From Fimbriimonadaceae bacterium (GTDB lineage Bacteria > Armatimonadota > Fimbriimonadia > Fimbriimonadales > Fimbriimonadaceae): 64,000 nt of DNA. The notes under the pieces were generated by a model, which worked only from the letters and a program-made list of their open reading frames with translations, searched no databases and was not told the origin of the DNA. Location: the NCBI GenBank assembly GCA_019638795.1, contig JAHBTB010000001.1:248001-312000 (forward strand), given 5' to 3'. The position numbers and the translations under genes were made by a program. Of the stretch, positions 43,436-54,989 are shown one piece after another (within the stretch, counting starts at the first letter, position 1; each line of letters begins with the position of its first letter).

Positions 43436-44449
43436 ATGTCCAAGCCCCTGAACGTGGCCGTGCTCGGCGCGACCGGCGCTGTCGGCCAGGAGTTTCTCCG
43501 CCTTTTCGTCGACCGGAAGTTTCCCGTCGGCAAACTCATTCTGCTGGCCAGCCCCCGGTCAGCCGGCGTCCAGATCGAGCACGCCGGGGAGAAACACACC
43601 GTCCAGGCCGTTTCGGCCGAGTCGTTCCAGGGCGTCGACGTCGCGTTCTTCTCCGCTGGCGCGGGCCGGAGCCGCGAATGGGCGCCGGTCGCCAATGAGG
43701 CGGGCGCCTTGGTCGTGGACAACTCCAGCGCGTTCCGCATGCACCCCGACGTGCCGCTGGTCGTGCCCGAGGTCAACTGGGACGCCGTCAAACCGTCCGA
43801 CCGCCTCATCGCCAACCCCAACTGCTCCGCGATCATCATGCTGATGGCCGTCGCCCCCCTCCGCAAACTAGGCACGGTCAAGAGGATCATCGTCAGCACC
43901 TATCAAAGTGCCAGCGGTGCCGGCGCGGCGGCCATGCGCGAGCTGGAAGAACAGACCCGCACCGTGTTGGCAGGCGGCGAGGCCAAGCCCGAGGTCTTCC
44001 CCCACCGCTATGCGTTCAACCTCTTCAGCCACAACACCCCGGTCGGGGAGAACGGCTACAACGAGGAGGAGAACAAGGTCGTGGAGGAGTCGCGGAAGAT
44101 CCTCGGGATGCCCGGGCTCCGCATCAACCCGACGTGCGTCAGGGTCCCCGTGCTCCGCGCCCACAGCGAGTCGGTCACGGTCGAGTTCGAGGACGAGGCC
44201 CCGTCCGTAGACCGTGTGCGCGAGACTCTGGCCGCCGCACCTGGTGTGCGGTTGGTCGACGACCGCGACAACAACGTGTTCCCCATGCCTCTGGACGCCA
44301 GCGGCATCGAGGACGTGCTCGTCGGGCGTGTCCGCCAGGACATCAGCGACCCCCACTCGATTTCCCTGTTCGTTGCCGGAGACCAGCTCCTCAAGGGCGC
44401 GGCCCTCAACGCGGTGCAAATCGCCGAGCGAGCGTTCGGACTCCGCTGA
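43436..44449 (+). CDS. asd: Aspartate-semialdehyde dehydrogenase
   Basis: The 337-residue enzyme reduces aspartyl phosphate to aspartate semialdehyde in lysine, methionine and threonine synthesis. Features: NADP loop VLGATGAVGQEFLRLFVDRK, FFSAGAGRSREW, ANPNCSAIIMLMAVAPLRK with the active-site Cys, YQSASGAGAAAMRELEEQTR and the late PTCVRVPVLRAHSESVTVEF with the catalytic His. Its start is Met at 43436. Convergent with folC, whose partner dapL belongs to the same DAP pathway. Confidence 0.95.
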   Translation: MSKPLNVAVLGATGAVGQEFLRLFVDRKFPVGKLILLASPRSAGVQIEHAGEKHTVQAVSAESFQGVDVAFFSAGAGRSREWAPVANEAGALVVDNSSAFRMHPDVPLVVPEVNWDAVKPSDRLIANPNCSAIIMLMAVAPLRKLGTVKRIIVSTYQSASGAGAAAMRELEEQTRTVLAGGEAKPEVFPHRYAFNLFSHNTPVGENGYNEEENKVVEESRKILGMPGLRINPTCVRVPVLRAHSESVTVEFEDEAPSVDRVRETLAAAPGVRLVDDRDNNVFPMPLDASGIEDVLVGRVRQDISDPHSISLFVAGDQLLKGAALNAVQIAERAFGLR

Positions 44450-44459
44450 CGGTTCCCGC

Positions 44460-45716
44460 CTAGAGGGAGAGCGACGCCTTGGCGGATCCGAGAAGGTAGA
44501 AACTGCCCGTGACGACCACGACCGGCGTGCCCAGCCAGGCCGCCGCCGTGGCCGCGTCCGGGAACACATCGACCGACGGAAACACCCGGCGGGCCGCGTC
44601 GGCCACCTCGCCGGGCTCCAAGCCACGCTCGTTGTCCACCGGCACGACCGCACACTTGGACCCGCGACTGGCCAACTCGGCCAGAAACGGTCCCGGCTCG
44701 TGCCCGCGCAACATGCCGACGACAAACCCGATGTCGCGGCCCTCGAACTCGTCCGTCAGGCTCTGGACCAAGGCCGCGGCCGAGGCGGGGTTGTGGGCCC
44801 CGTCCAAGACGTGCGTCCGCCCGCCCGCCTCGTGCACCTCGAACCGTCCGGGCAGGCGGGTCGCCGCCACGCCTTCAGCGGCGTCCCCCCGTTCACGCAT
44901 CAAGCCGGCCGCTTCGACGGCCGCCCAAGCGAGGGCCATGTTGTGTGGTTGCACCGAACCCCTGATGCCGGGCCTGAGTCCACGGCACCGGCCCGCCGGC
45001 GTGGACACCGCCCAGGCACCACCGTCTTGCTCCACGACGACGTCTCGTCCAAAGCGCCAGACCGGCGCGTCGGCCTCCCTTGCCACTGCGTCGATTGACG
45101 CCCACGCCTCCTCCGCCAGGTCCCCCACCACGACTGGCCGCCCCGGCTTGATGATCCCCGCCTTTTCCCGCGCGATTTGTGCAAGCGTGTCGCCCAGAAT
45201 GTGCATGTGGTCGTAGCCAATGCTGACGACCACCGAGCAGACGGGGTCCACGATGTTGGTCGCGTCCAGTCTCCCGCCCAAACCGACTTCCAGGGCCACC
45301 GCATCGCACCCGGCCTCCTGCCAAGCCATGAAGCCGAGAGCCGTCTTGGCCTCGAACTCCGTCGGCCCACCGAGGTCCGTGTCGACCATCGCGTCCCCGA
45401 CCGCGACTATGCGGGCCATCAGCCGGGCAAACATATCCTTTTCAATCCAATCCAAGCCGATCTGGACGCGCTCACGCAGGTCGTAGACATAGGGGCTGTA
45501 GTAAGCCCCGGTCACGTAGCCCTGGGCGACCAGCATGTTTTGGACATACGCGGTGACCGACCCCTTGCCATTGGTGCCCGCGACATGGACGAACCGGGCC
45601 GAGCCGCCCTCGGCCACGCCAAGGCGCCGGCACAACTCTCGCATCCGGTCGAGCTCCAGGCGCCATCCTCGGGCCATCATCGCACCGAGGGCCGCCACCG
45701 CTTCCTCGTACGTCAT
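44460..45716 (-). CDS. folC: Folylpolyglutamate synthase / dihydrofolate synthase
   Basis: The 418-residue ligase has the Mur-family P-loop VAGTNGKGSVTAYVQNMLVA, then the FPGS segment YSPYVYDLRERVQI, GLGGRLDATNIVDP, SIGYDHMHILGDTLAQIARE, KAGIIKPGRPVVVG, and LDGAHNPASAAALVQSLTDE. It adds glutamate to folates. Starting 26 bp after the dapL stop, it is in one operon with dapL. The start ATG at 45714-45716 lies in a region without a clear ribosome site. Confidence 0.94.
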   Translation of the reverse strand: MTYEEAVAALGAMMARGWRLELDRMRELCRRLGVAEGGSARFVHVAGTNGKGSVTAYVQNMLVAQGYVTGAYYSPYVYDLRERVQIGLDWIEKDMFARLMARIVAVGDAMVDTDLGGPTEFEAKTALGFMAWQEAGCDAVALEVGLGGRLDATNIVDPVCSVVVSIGYDHMHILGDTLAQIAREKAGIIKPGRPVVVGDLAEEAWASIDAVAREADAPVWRFGRDVVVEQDGGAWAVSTPAGRCRGLRPGIRGSVQPHNMALAWAAVEAAGLMRERGDAAEGVAATRLPGRFEVHEAGGRTHVLDGAHNPASAAALVQSLTDEFEGRDIGFVVGMLRGHEPGPFLAELASRGSKCAVVPVDNERGLEPGEVADAARRVFPSVDVFPDAATAAAWLGTPVVVVTGSFYLLGSAKASLSL

Positions 45717-45742
45717 CGTCCCCCCCTACCGCCGACCGGCAA

Positions 45743-46924
45743 TCAGCCGACGAGGCCCGATTCCTTGATCCGCCGCACCGCCTCGGCGAACCTTTCGCCG
45801 TCGCGGTCACCAGGCAAGGTCAAGGCCATCCGGACAAATCCTTCGCCCGAGGGCCCCGCGCCCCCGCCCGGCACGGTGACGACCCCGGTCTTTTCAATTA
45901 GCGCAGCGACAAACTCGGCGCTGGACATGTCGGCGCGGGGCACCGGCGCCCAGACAAACAACGTCGCCTTCGGCTTGTCGATGTGCCAGCCGATTTCGGC
46001 CAGACCATCACAAAGCAAGTCGCGCCGGCGCTGGTAGACCTTCATGGTCGCGCTGTTGTCCACGGAGTCCAAGGCGACCATCCCGGCCCGCGAAACGGCG
46101 GCGAACTGCTTGCTGTCAATATTGCTCTTCAGCTTTTGGAGCGTGGCGACCACGTCGGGGTTGCCGATGGCAAAGCCCAGGCGCCAGCCGGTCATGTTGT
46201 ACATCTTGCTCAGGGAGTGGAACTCCACCGTGACCTCCTTGCCACCGGGCACCTGGAGGGCGGTGGGGTTGACGTGCCCGTCAAACGTCACCGTGGCATA
46301 GGCCATGTCGTTGACCAGGACGATGTCGTGGTCCCGGCAGAACCGGACCGCGTCCTCGTAGAAACTCCTTGTCGCCACCCCTGCCGTCGGGTTCGACGGG
46401 TAGCACACGTAGAAAAGCTTGGCCCGCCGGGCCACGTCCGAGGGGATGTCGGCCAGGACAGGAAGGTAGCCGTTCTCCCGCTTCAAGGGAGTCTCGTACA
46501 CCTCGCCACCGGCCATGAGAGTGTTCACCTTGTAGACGGGATAGCCGGGGTCGGGCGTGATGGAGTAGTCCCCTACGTCGATGTACGACCACGCCAGGTG
46601 GGCCAGCCCTTCTTTGCTCCCAATGACTTGGCACACGTCGGTAGACGGGTCGGTGTCGACACCGAACGTCCGGGCATACCATCGCGTCGCCGACTCCAGA
46701 AACGGCACGTAACCCCGCGCACTCTCGTCGTACCGGTGGGTGCTCGGGTCGTTGGCCGCTTCGGTCAAGGCGTCGATGATCGGCTGGGGGGTCGGCAAGT
46801 CGGGGTCGCCGATACCCAGGTCGATGACGTCCACACCACGCGCGGCTGCCTCGCGCTTGGCCCGGGCGACTTCGGCGAATAGGTACGGGGGGATCTTGTC
46901 AAGCCGCTTGGATGGGGACGCCAT
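45743..46924 (-). CDS. dapL: LL-diaminopimelate aminotransferase-type class I aminotransferase
   Basis: The 393-residue enzyme shows the DapL-type start KRLDKIPPYLFAEVARAKRE, IDLGIGDPDLPTPQPIIDAL, the PGYPVYKVNTLMAGGEVYET segment, and the PLP Lys in FHSLSKMYNMTGWRLGFAIG. DapL converts tetrahydrodipicolinate to LL-2,6-diaminopimelate directly. Other class I aminotransferases with similar motifs cannot be fully excluded. The GGTAAACT element on the minus strand ends 9 nt before the ATG. First gene of an operon with folC; asd is nearby. Confidence 0.88.
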   Translation of the reverse strand: MASPSKRLDKIPPYLFAEVARAKREAAARGVDVIDLGIGDPDLPTPQPIIDALTEAANDPSTHRYDESARGYVPFLESATRWYARTFGVDTDPSTDVCQVIGSKEGLAHLAWSYIDVGDYSITPDPGYPVYKVNTLMAGGEVYETPLKRENGYLPVLADIPSDVARRAKLFYVCYPSNPTAGVATRSFYEDAVRFCRDHDIVLVNDMAYATVTFDGHVNPTALQVPGGKEVTVEFHSLSKMYNMTGWRLGFAIGNPDVVATLQKLKSNIDSKQFAAVSRAGMVALDSVDNSATMKVYQRRRDLLCDGLAEIGWHIDKPKATLFVWAPVPRADMSSAEFVAALIEKTGVVTVPGGGAGPSGEGFVRMALTLPGDRDGERFAEAVRRIKESGLVG

Positions 46925-46933
46925 AGGCGCGCG

Positions 46934-46941
46934 AGTTTACC
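46934..46941 (-). promoter_or_regulatory. Leaderless-type -10 element (GGTAAACT on minus strand)
   Basis: The forward AGTTTACC gives GGTAAACT, ending 9 nt before the dapL ATG. Confidence 0.55.
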
Positions 46942-47021
46942 GACGGCCCTGTCATCCGGGGGACGCGGGTCCTTTCATGACCAAACCAGGTCAAAAATGA
47001 TTTATCCTTGTATCACGAGCC

Positions 47022-48821
47022 ATGGTCACCGTAGCCCTTGCCGCGTTCTCGATCGGATCCGCGTCCGCCCTGCCCCCGTTACTTCCCCACGGTAAGAATA
47101 TGGTGGACCCAAGCGGGAGGAAGGTCGTGCTCAAAGGGTGCAACTTGGGCAACTGGTTCGTGATTGAACCTTGGATCATCAACATCTCCGACGGTCCTGG
47201 CGCGGTTTCTGACCAGTTCACCTTCGAAGAAGTCCTGTCCAAGCGGTTCGGCCCGGCGGAAAAGGACCGCCTGATGGAGCTGTACCGCTCCAACTGGATC
47301 ACCGAGCAGGACTTCGCCACCATCAAGTCGTTCGGGTTCAACCTTGTCCGCCTGCCCCTCAACTACCGCCAGTTCGAGGACGACGCCCACCCGATGCGAC
47401 TCCGTCCTGACGCATGGAAGTGGGTCGACCGGGCCGTCGACTGGGCTGAGAGGCAAGGCGTCTACACCATTCTCGACCTGCACGGTGCCCAGGGCGGGCA
47501 GACCGAAAACGACCACACCGGCCGCGCGGGGCAAAACAAGCTCTGGTCAAGCCCGGCCGACCAGGAACGGATGGCGTGGCTGTGGGGCGAGATCGCCAAA
47601 CGCTACCGGGGGCGGAGCGCCGTCGTGGCCTACGACATCTTCAACGAGCCATGGGGCGGCAGCAAAGCAGACCAGGTCAAGGTCTTTTCCCGGTGCTACG
47701 ACGCCGTCCGCCGCGTGGACCCCGCCAAGCTCGTCTTTGCCATGGGGCACTGGGACGACTTCGACCACTACGGCGACCCCAAGGCCCACTCCTGGACCAA
47801 CGTCGGGTTTGAAATGCACTACTACCCGGGCATGTTCGGCAACGGCTCGCCCACCCTGGCCACCCAGGCGAAGCACATCGCCACCCTGCCAGCGGTGGCG
47901 GCCAAGATCGACCGGTTGGACGTCCCGTTCCTGGTCGGCGAGATGAACGTCGTCTTTGATTCTGCCGGGGGCGCGAAGATGATGCGGCGCTACTTTGACC
48001 TCCACGAGGGCTACGGCTGGATGACGACGCTCTGGACATACAAGGTGCTCAGCAAGGACGGAGGTTTTGGCGACGCAAGCTGGGGCATGGTCACCAACCC
48101 CAAGCCGCTTTGGCCGCTCAACGTCCACCAGGACAGCAAGGCCCAGATCGAGGCGTGGATGCGGTCTCTCCGCACCGGCTTCGAACCCTGGACCGCCCTC
48201 CGCCAGGCCCTGACCGCCCGCCACGTCGAGCAGCCACCTCTGCCCGAGGTCCCCAAGCCGAGGCGCACCGCCCCGGCCGACACGGCATGGCCGGGATGGG
48301 TCTCCACCGACATCGGCGGCGCCCTGAAGGGCGGGCTCGTCAAGACGTCCACCTCAGGGTTCGACCTGTACGGCGGCGGCAACGACATCTGGGGCGGCCA
48401 GGACGACTTCCGCTTCCTTCACCAGTCGGTGCAGGGTGACTTCAGCCTCAGCGTGACGATCGACGAGGTCGAGGACGTCGACACCTACACCAAGGCCGGA
48501 CTCATGGTCAGGGCCGACACCACGTCGGGGGCGCCGATGGTGATGCTCACCAGCTTTCCAAGCGGCGAGGTGCAGTTCGTCGTCCGCCGACAGGCCGGCG
48601 GCCAGGCCGAGGTGGTCGCCCCCGGCACAGTGAAGCTTCCCGGGGCCAAGTTGCGCGTCGCCCGGTCCGGCGACAGGGTCACCGCCTGGGTGGACGACGC
48701 CAAGGTCGGCGAGGTGAAGTGGCAAGGCCCGCGGACCGTCCTTGCCGGGGCCCTGGCCCTCAGCCACGCGGGCGACCGGCTCGCAAGGGTCTCCTACCGC
48801 GACCTCAGGTTGGTCAAGTGA
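47022..48821 (+). CDS. GH5 family glycoside hydrolase with C-terminal concanavalin-like domain
   Basis: The 599-residue secreted enzyme has a signal peptide (about 1-18, VTVALAAFSIGSASA), a GH5 (alpha/beta)8 barrel (about 22-390; GCNLGNWFVIEPW, YDIFNEPWGG with acid Glu209, VGEMNVVFDSAGG with nucleophile Glu307), and a C-terminal domain (about 430-599; FRFLHQSVQGDFSLSVTIDE) of the DUF1349 concanavalin-like type that may bind glycans. Similar barrels act on beta-glucans or glucosides. The start is ATG at 47022; an AT-rich stretch precedes it (including GGTCAAAAATGA at 46989). LacI lies directly downstream and may control it. Confidence 0.86.
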   Translation: MVTVALAAFSIGSASALPPLLPHGKNMVDPSGRKVVLKGCNLGNWFVIEPWIINISDGPGAVSDQFTFEEVLSKRFGPAEKDRLMELYRSNWITEQDFATIKSFGFNLVRLPLNYRQFEDDAHPMRLRPDAWKWVDRAVDWAERQGVYTILDLHGAQGGQTENDHTGRAGQNKLWSSPADQERMAWLWGEIAKRYRGRSAVVAYDIFNEPWGGSKADQVKVFSRCYDAVRRVDPAKLVFAMGHWDDFDHYGDPKAHSWTNVGFEMHYYPGMFGNGSPTLATQAKHIATLPAVAAKIDRLDVPFLVGEMNVVFDSAGGAKMMRRYFDLHEGYGWMTTLWTYKVLSKDGGFGDASWGMVTNPKPLWPLNVHQDSKAQIEAWMRSLRTGFEPWTALRQALTARHVEQPPLPEVPKPRRTAPADTAWPGWVSTDIGGALKGGLVKTSTSGFDLYGGGNDIWGGQDDFRFLHQSVQGDFSLSVTIDEVEDVDTYTKAGLMVRADTTSGAPMVMLTSFPSGEVQFVVRRQAGGQAEVVAPGTVKLPGAKLRVARSGDRVTAWVDDAKVGEVKWQGPRTVLAGALALSHAGDRLARVSYRDLRLVK

Positions 48822-48830
48822 CAAACATCC

Positions 48831-48861
48831 TTGGCCAAAACTAGGGCCGTGCGTGTATAGT
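48831..48861 (+). promoter_or_regulatory. Candidate promoter upstream of lacI-family gene
   Basis: TTGGCC and TATAGT are separated by 19 bp. Transcription would start around 48868, leaving a leader of about 50 nt that includes an AAGGAGG site. Confidence 0.4.
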
Positions 48862-48920
48862 GATGTAAGGTTCTATCACGGCGATGGAAATCCAGGACGA
48901 CAAGCAAGGAGGACGGCCCG

Positions 48921-49982
48921 GTGAGCAGGCCTGGTGACAGCGGCAAGCGGTCGCCGTCGACCCTGCGTCAGATCGCCGAAGAGGCGGGGGTGTCGATCTC
49001 GGCGGTCTCCAAGGTCCTCAACGGTGGAGGCAAGAGCGTCCGGGTCAGCCCCGCGACAGCTGACCATATCCGCAGCGTCGCCCAACGGCTGAACTACGTC
49101 CCCAACGTCCTCGCCCAGTCGTTGCGCACGGCCCGGTCGCGCACGGTCGGCCTTGTCTTCGAAAACTTTGGCTCCATCGCCGACGGCCCGGAGTTCTACG
49201 TCCAGCTTCTCGACGGCCTGGCCAGCGAGGTCTTTAAGCGGCACTACCGTCTCACGATCCTGCCAGAGATCGACAGGGCCAACCCGATGCGGTCGATCGG
49301 CGACGGGCGGATGGACGGCGTGGTCTGGTGCAAGATGCCGCCCGAGATGACGACCATCGACAAGCTCCGCCACAGCCCTGTCCCCTTCGTCGCGCTCCAT
49401 GCACCGCCGCCCGAGGCCCCGACGGGCACGGTCTTCATTTCGTGCGACAATTCGGGCGGCGCCCGACTGGCCGTCGACCACTTGGTCTCCCTGGGCCACC
49501 GCCGCCTCCTTTTCGTCCTCGAACGCCACGAAGAGACGACGCCGGACGCACAGGCGCGGCTCAGCGGCTTTCTTGAGGCCTGCACGAGCCACGGGATCGA
49601 CGTCCACGACGAGGACGTCGTGATCTGGGGCCGGGAGGCCGAAGAGTTCGGCCACTGGTTGCGCCGGCGGTACGGACAGACCGCCGTCTTCGCGTGGAAC
49701 GAGCAGGTCGCGTCGTCCATCCTCCGCCGGGCGGCGGAGCACAAGGTTTCTGTCCCCGGCGACCTCAGCGTCGTCGGATTCGACTCGACACGCTACTGCG
49801 AACTGACCACGCCCCGCCTGACCGCGGTGCGTCAACCGATCCGACTCATGGCCAGCCAAGCCGCCCACACATTGCTCGATCTGATCGAGGGGCGCAAGCC
49901 GAGCCAATACGACCAAGTCTTCGCGTGCACGCTCGACGTCCGCGACTCGACCGGGCCATGCCGGCCCAACTCTCACAGTTGA
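48921..49982 (+). CDS. LacI-family transcriptional regulator
   Basis: The 353-residue repressor has a helix-turn-helix (about 13-35: LRQIAEEAGVSISAVSKVLN) and a periplasmic-binding-like core with SRTVGLVFENFG, DHLVSLGHRRLLFVLERHEE, and DLSVVGFDSTRYCELTTPRL. The AAGGAGG site upstream and GTG start are clear. It lies between GH5 and a DUF1559 pilin, so it probably senses a sugar and controls neighbouring glycan genes. Unlike many LacI proteins, the core retains extra variable loops near 160-190. Confidence 0.92.
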   Translation: MSRPGDSGKRSPSTLRQIAEEAGVSISAVSKVLNGGGKSVRVSPATADHIRSVAQRLNYVPNVLAQSLRTARSRTVGLVFENFGSIADGPEFYVQLLDGLASEVFKRHYRLTILPEIDRANPMRSIGDGRMDGVVWCKMPPEMTTIDKLRHSPVPFVALHAPPPEAPTGTVFISCDNSGGARLAVDHLVSLGHRRLLFVLERHEETTPDAQARLSGFLEACTSHGIDVHDEDVVIWGREAEEFGHWLRRRYGQTAVFAWNEQVASSILRRAAEHKVSVPGDLSVVGFDSTRYCELTTPRLTAVRQPIRLMASQAAHTLLDLIEGRKPSQYDQVFACTLDVRDSTGPCRPNSHS

Positions 49983-49991
49983 GAACCCACT

Positions 49992-50927
<936 letters not shown>

Positions 50928-50931
50928 GGAC

Positions 50932-51165
50932 ATGAGACGAGGCGTACTTCTGGCCTTGTCGCTGACCGTCGGTTGGGTGGCCGGGTGCAACCCGGCCACC
51001 GACGTCAGCCCCCAGCCGAGCAAGGCTGAACTGGAGGCGGCGGACCAGCGCCGCGCGGCCGAAGCCCAGAAACGGACCGGCCTGACCGCTGAGCAACAGG
51101 CCAACTTAGACAAGTACTACCGGGGCCGCGCCGGGGGTAGTCAGTCCACCAGCCAGGGCCGCTGA
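50932..51165 (+). CDS. Small lipoprotein (77 aa)
   Basis: The product has a signal peptide with the lipobox VAGC (MRRGVLLALSLTVGWVAGCN), then a charged helical region rich in Ala, Glu and Arg (KAELEAADQRRAAEAQKRTG) and a Ser/Gly tail. The ribosome site AAGGA lies just upstream. It follows the pseudopilin by 4 bp and is a likely operon partner. Lipoprotein maturation would use the Lgt at 34868. Confidence 0.75.
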   Translation: MRRGVLLALSLTVGWVAGCNPATDVSPQPSKAELEAADQRRAAEAQKRTGLTAEQQANLDKYYRGRAGGSQSTSQGR

Positions 51166-51237
51166 CCGGCCGGCGCGGTGGGGCCGCCGAACCGGCGCCC
51201 CACCGCCGACCGTCCTCAGACTGGGCCGGCGGGGTGA

Positions 51238-51243
51238 CATAAT
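51238..51243 (+). promoter_or_regulatory. Candidate -10 element of tRNA-Pro
   Basis: GACATAATCC contains CATAAT; transcription would start near 51250, about 15 nt before the tRNA. The -35 region is weak. Confidence 0.45.
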
Positions 51244-51264
51244 CCGAAACCTGCCCGTCGCCGT

Positions 51265-51341
51265 CGGGGCGTAGCTCAGCATGGTAGAGCGCGTGCTTTG
51301 GGAGCATGAGGCCGCAGGTTCAAGTCCTGTCGCCCCGACCA
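51265..51341 (+). tRNA. tRNA-Pro (anticodon TGG)
   Basis: A 7-bp acceptor stem (CGGGGCG/CGCCCCG) encloses a D-loop with TAGCTCAGC, an anticodon stem-loop reading CGTGC-TTTGGGA-GCATG (anticodon TGG at 34-36), a variable loop, and the T-arm AGGTTCAAGTCCTGT. The CCA end is encoded. The T-loop TTCAAGT fits the consensus. Confidence 0.95.
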
Positions 51342-51345
51342 AGAT

Positions 51346-52329
51346 TCAGTTCACGAACCGGGGCATCACCAGGGAAAACGTCTTGATCCCGCCTTGGCGC
51401 GTCGTCAAGGTCACCATCAGCACAAGCACCGGTTCGATCCGGTCGAACGTCGCGGCGGACAGGAACGCCCGGGCCTGGGCCGGGGCGTCGAACCCTGCCG
51501 AACGGTAAGAGTTGGCAAACGCCCCCGCCAGATAGAGCTGCGATTCCACGGACATGGCCCCCAGATTGGCCGCTTGGGTGTCGATGCGCTGGTCGTCGCC
51601 CGCGCCCTCGCTCAGAGCGAGAAAGGCGGCCCGGGCGCTGGTCGCCACGTCACCAGTGAGGCGGTCGATGTAGTGCTCCATCATCTCACTGGCCTGGCGC
51701 ATCAGGACGGCCTGTTCGCGCGCGCCAAGGTCGGAGGAGAAGATCGTCATCGCGGTCTGGAGCCGCCCCGTCTTGACCACCGACGTGTTCACGAGTTGGC
51801 GTGGGCCGGCCGGGGCGTCCACCACGTCGGAAGCGTTCGGTTGGCTGGCGGTCGCGGGAAAAAAGTCGCGGGTGTTCTCACCCGCCCGCATCGTGACCCG
51901 GTAGTCGGGCAAGACGACGATCCGACTCGACTCAAGGTCGGCCTCGGTGACGCCTTCGCTCGCGAGTTCGGAGGCGATCTGGAGTCTGAGGGCGGTCCAG
52001 TTCGACGGGCTGAGCCCGCGCCGGTCGAGCAGGCCACGCTGCGACTTTGCCGAGCGGGCGACCTCGCCGTAGAGGGCCCGTTGGGCGAGGAGGTTTGACT
52101 CCCCCATCATGCCGACTTGGAAGCAATAGGCGTCGCCGCCCATAAACTCCAACCGGAACCCCGTTTCGCCAGCGACCTTACGCAGCGTGTCGGTGTCGAA
52201 CCTTGAGTCGATACGCGTCAAGATCGGCGCTGATCGGGCGCCGTCCCACGCCACCACGACCGCCCGAGGTGTGGACGGGGCATTTGCCAACGCCGCCAGA
52301 GCGGCCACAGTCACAGAAACTCCCAACAT
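51346..52329 (-). CDS. Hypothetical secreted protein
   Basis: The 327-residue product has a signal peptide (about 1-18, MLGVSVTVAALAALANA) and a region with VVAWDGARSAPILTRIDSRF. Later parts are helical (LRLQIASELASEGVTEADLE; MRQASEMMEHYIDRLTGDVA). No family is recognised. The ATG at 52329 is chosen over an in-frame TTG at 52341. Its 3-prime end lies 4 bp from the tRNA on the opposite strand. Confidence 0.72.
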   Translation of the reverse strand: MLGVSVTVAALAALANAPSTPRAVVVAWDGARSAPILTRIDSRFDTDTLRKVAGETGFRLEFMGGDAYCFQVGMMGESNLLAQRALYGEVARSAKSQRGLLDRRGLSPSNWTALRLQIASELASEGVTEADLESSRIVVLPDYRVTMRAGENTRDFFPATASQPNASDVVDAPAGPRQLVNTSVVKTGRLQTAMTIFSSDLGAREQAVLMRQASEMMEHYIDRLTGDVATSARAAFLALSEGAGDDQRIDTQAANLGAMSVESQLYLAGAFANSYRSAGFDAPAQARAFLSAATFDRIEPVLVLMVTLTTRQGGIKTFSLVMPRFVN

Positions 52330-52632
52330 ATCCCAGATCAACCGGCTCTACGCCGCACCTTTCGTCCGCGACCTCCTGACTGCACTCCCTCACCTCGTTT
52401 ACGGACCAATCGCATTCAATCGTTGCAAGATTTTCCGAAACTCAAACCAGGACTCGTGGTGCGCATCATTGGCCATTTCCGACAACCTACCGTCCGGTCG
52501 TTGTCCCAATACCTACGATACACCCTAGAGCCCACTTCTGGACAGGGGTGCGGTGTCATCTCAAGTGTCCTTGCTGGTGACAGCGACGCGGTGCGCGCCT
52601 CCGCATGACCTCCCGGTAACATCGCGTCGCCG
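52330..52632. other. Intergenic region with no recognised gene
   Basis: The 303 bp between the secreted protein and the carboxylase gene hold no credible ORF; it is lower in GC around 52400-52530. It contains the divergent promoters of both genes and a GGTAACAT element at 52615-52622. Confidence 0.5.
52615..52622 (+). promoter_or_regulatory. Leaderless-type -10 element (GGTAACAT)
   Basis: GGTAACAT ends 10 nt before the carboxylase ATG at 52633. No ribosome binding site lies between. Confidence 0.5.
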
Positions 52633-54249
<1,617 letters not shown>

Positions 54250-54295
54250 GCCGGAGCGCGATGACCACTAATCCTGTCGGCTTGGCCGTCCAAGT

Positions 54296-54301
54296 TATAA
54301 T
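54296..54301 (+). promoter_or_regulatory. Consensus -10 (TATAAT) for the infC operon
   Basis: TATAAT is the perfect hexamer, but no good -35 is visible 16-18 bp upstream. Transcription from about 54308 leaves only about 6 nt before a tiny ORF and about 40 nt before infC. Confidence 0.6.
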
Positions 54302-54313
54302 AGTGGCTGCGAA

Positions 54314-54361
54314 ATGATGAAGAACGCGCTGATCGAGGTGGACGACCATAGCAAGGTTTGA
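54314..54361 (+). CDS. Possible 15-residue leader peptide overlapping the infC start
   Basis: ATG ATG AAG begins a 15-codon frame ending at TGA 54359-54361. It overlaps the infC start in another frame and ends 11 nt downstream of it. Its own ribosome site is absent because the transcript starts close to it. It may control infC translation by coupling or be fortuitous. Confidence 0.35.
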   Translation: MMKNALIEVDDHSKV

Positions 54362-54989
54362 CCGACGGCCCCGTCGGGAGCCGCCGCCGGACATTAACGA
54401 ACGCTTGCTGCGCATCCGCGAGGTGCGCCTGATCGGCGAGGACGGAAAGCAATTTGGCGTCCTCTCGACCCGAGAGGCCTTGGACAAGGCCCAAGAAGTC
54501 GGCCTTGACCTCGTTCTGGTCGCCGCCCAGGCCGAACCGCCGGTGGCCCGCATCGTCAACTACGGCAAGTACAAGTACGAGCAGGCGAAGCAAAAGAAGG
54601 ACCATAAGCCGAAGAAGCAGGAAGTCAAGGGTATAAAGATCAGCCCGAACATCGCGGAGCACGACCTGATGGTCCAGGCCAGGAAAGCCAAGCAGTTCCT
54701 GGGCGAAGGCCACAAAGTCAGGGTCGTCTGCCGGTTCAGGGCCCGCGAACTCGGCCACCCGGAGCTGGGCGTCAAGAAAATGGACGTCATCTCCCAAGTG
54801 GTGGAAGAGGTCGGCAAGAGGGAGAAAGACCCGATGCTGACCGGTCGCGAGATGGTCATGGTGATCAACCCGAAGGTCGGGGGGTCCACCAAGCCAAAAC
54901 CGGCCTCCCCAGCGGAGTCCAAGAAGGAAGGAGACATCGAAACCGATGCCAAAGTTGAAGACAAGCAAGACAGCGGCGAAGAGGTTTAA
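54348..54989 (+). CDS. infC: Translation initiation factor IF-3 with an apparent ATA start codon
   Basis: The 213-residue frame covers all of IF-3: [60 protein letters not shown] and [17 protein letters not shown]. The only ATG/GTG/TTG in frame within the protein is a TTG at 54405, which would remove the conserved INER start; upstream the frame opens at 54333 and the ATA at 54348 follows an AGGTGG sequence by 7 nt. infC uses rare start codons (AUU in E. coli) for autoregulation, so ATA is plausible. A Lys/Glu-rich C-terminal extension of about 40 residues follows the normal end. It overlaps rpmI by 44 bp. Confidence 0.88.
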   Translation: MARFDRRPRREPPPDINERLLRIREVRLIGEDGKQFGVLSTREALDKAQEVGLDLVLVAAQAEPPVARIVNYGKYKYEQAKQKKDHKPKKQEVKGIKISPNIAEHDLMVQARKAKQFLGEGHKVRVVCRFRARELGHPELGVKKMDVISQVVEEVGKREKDPMLTGREMVMVINPKVGGSTKPKPASPAESKKEGDIETDAKVEDKQDSGEEV

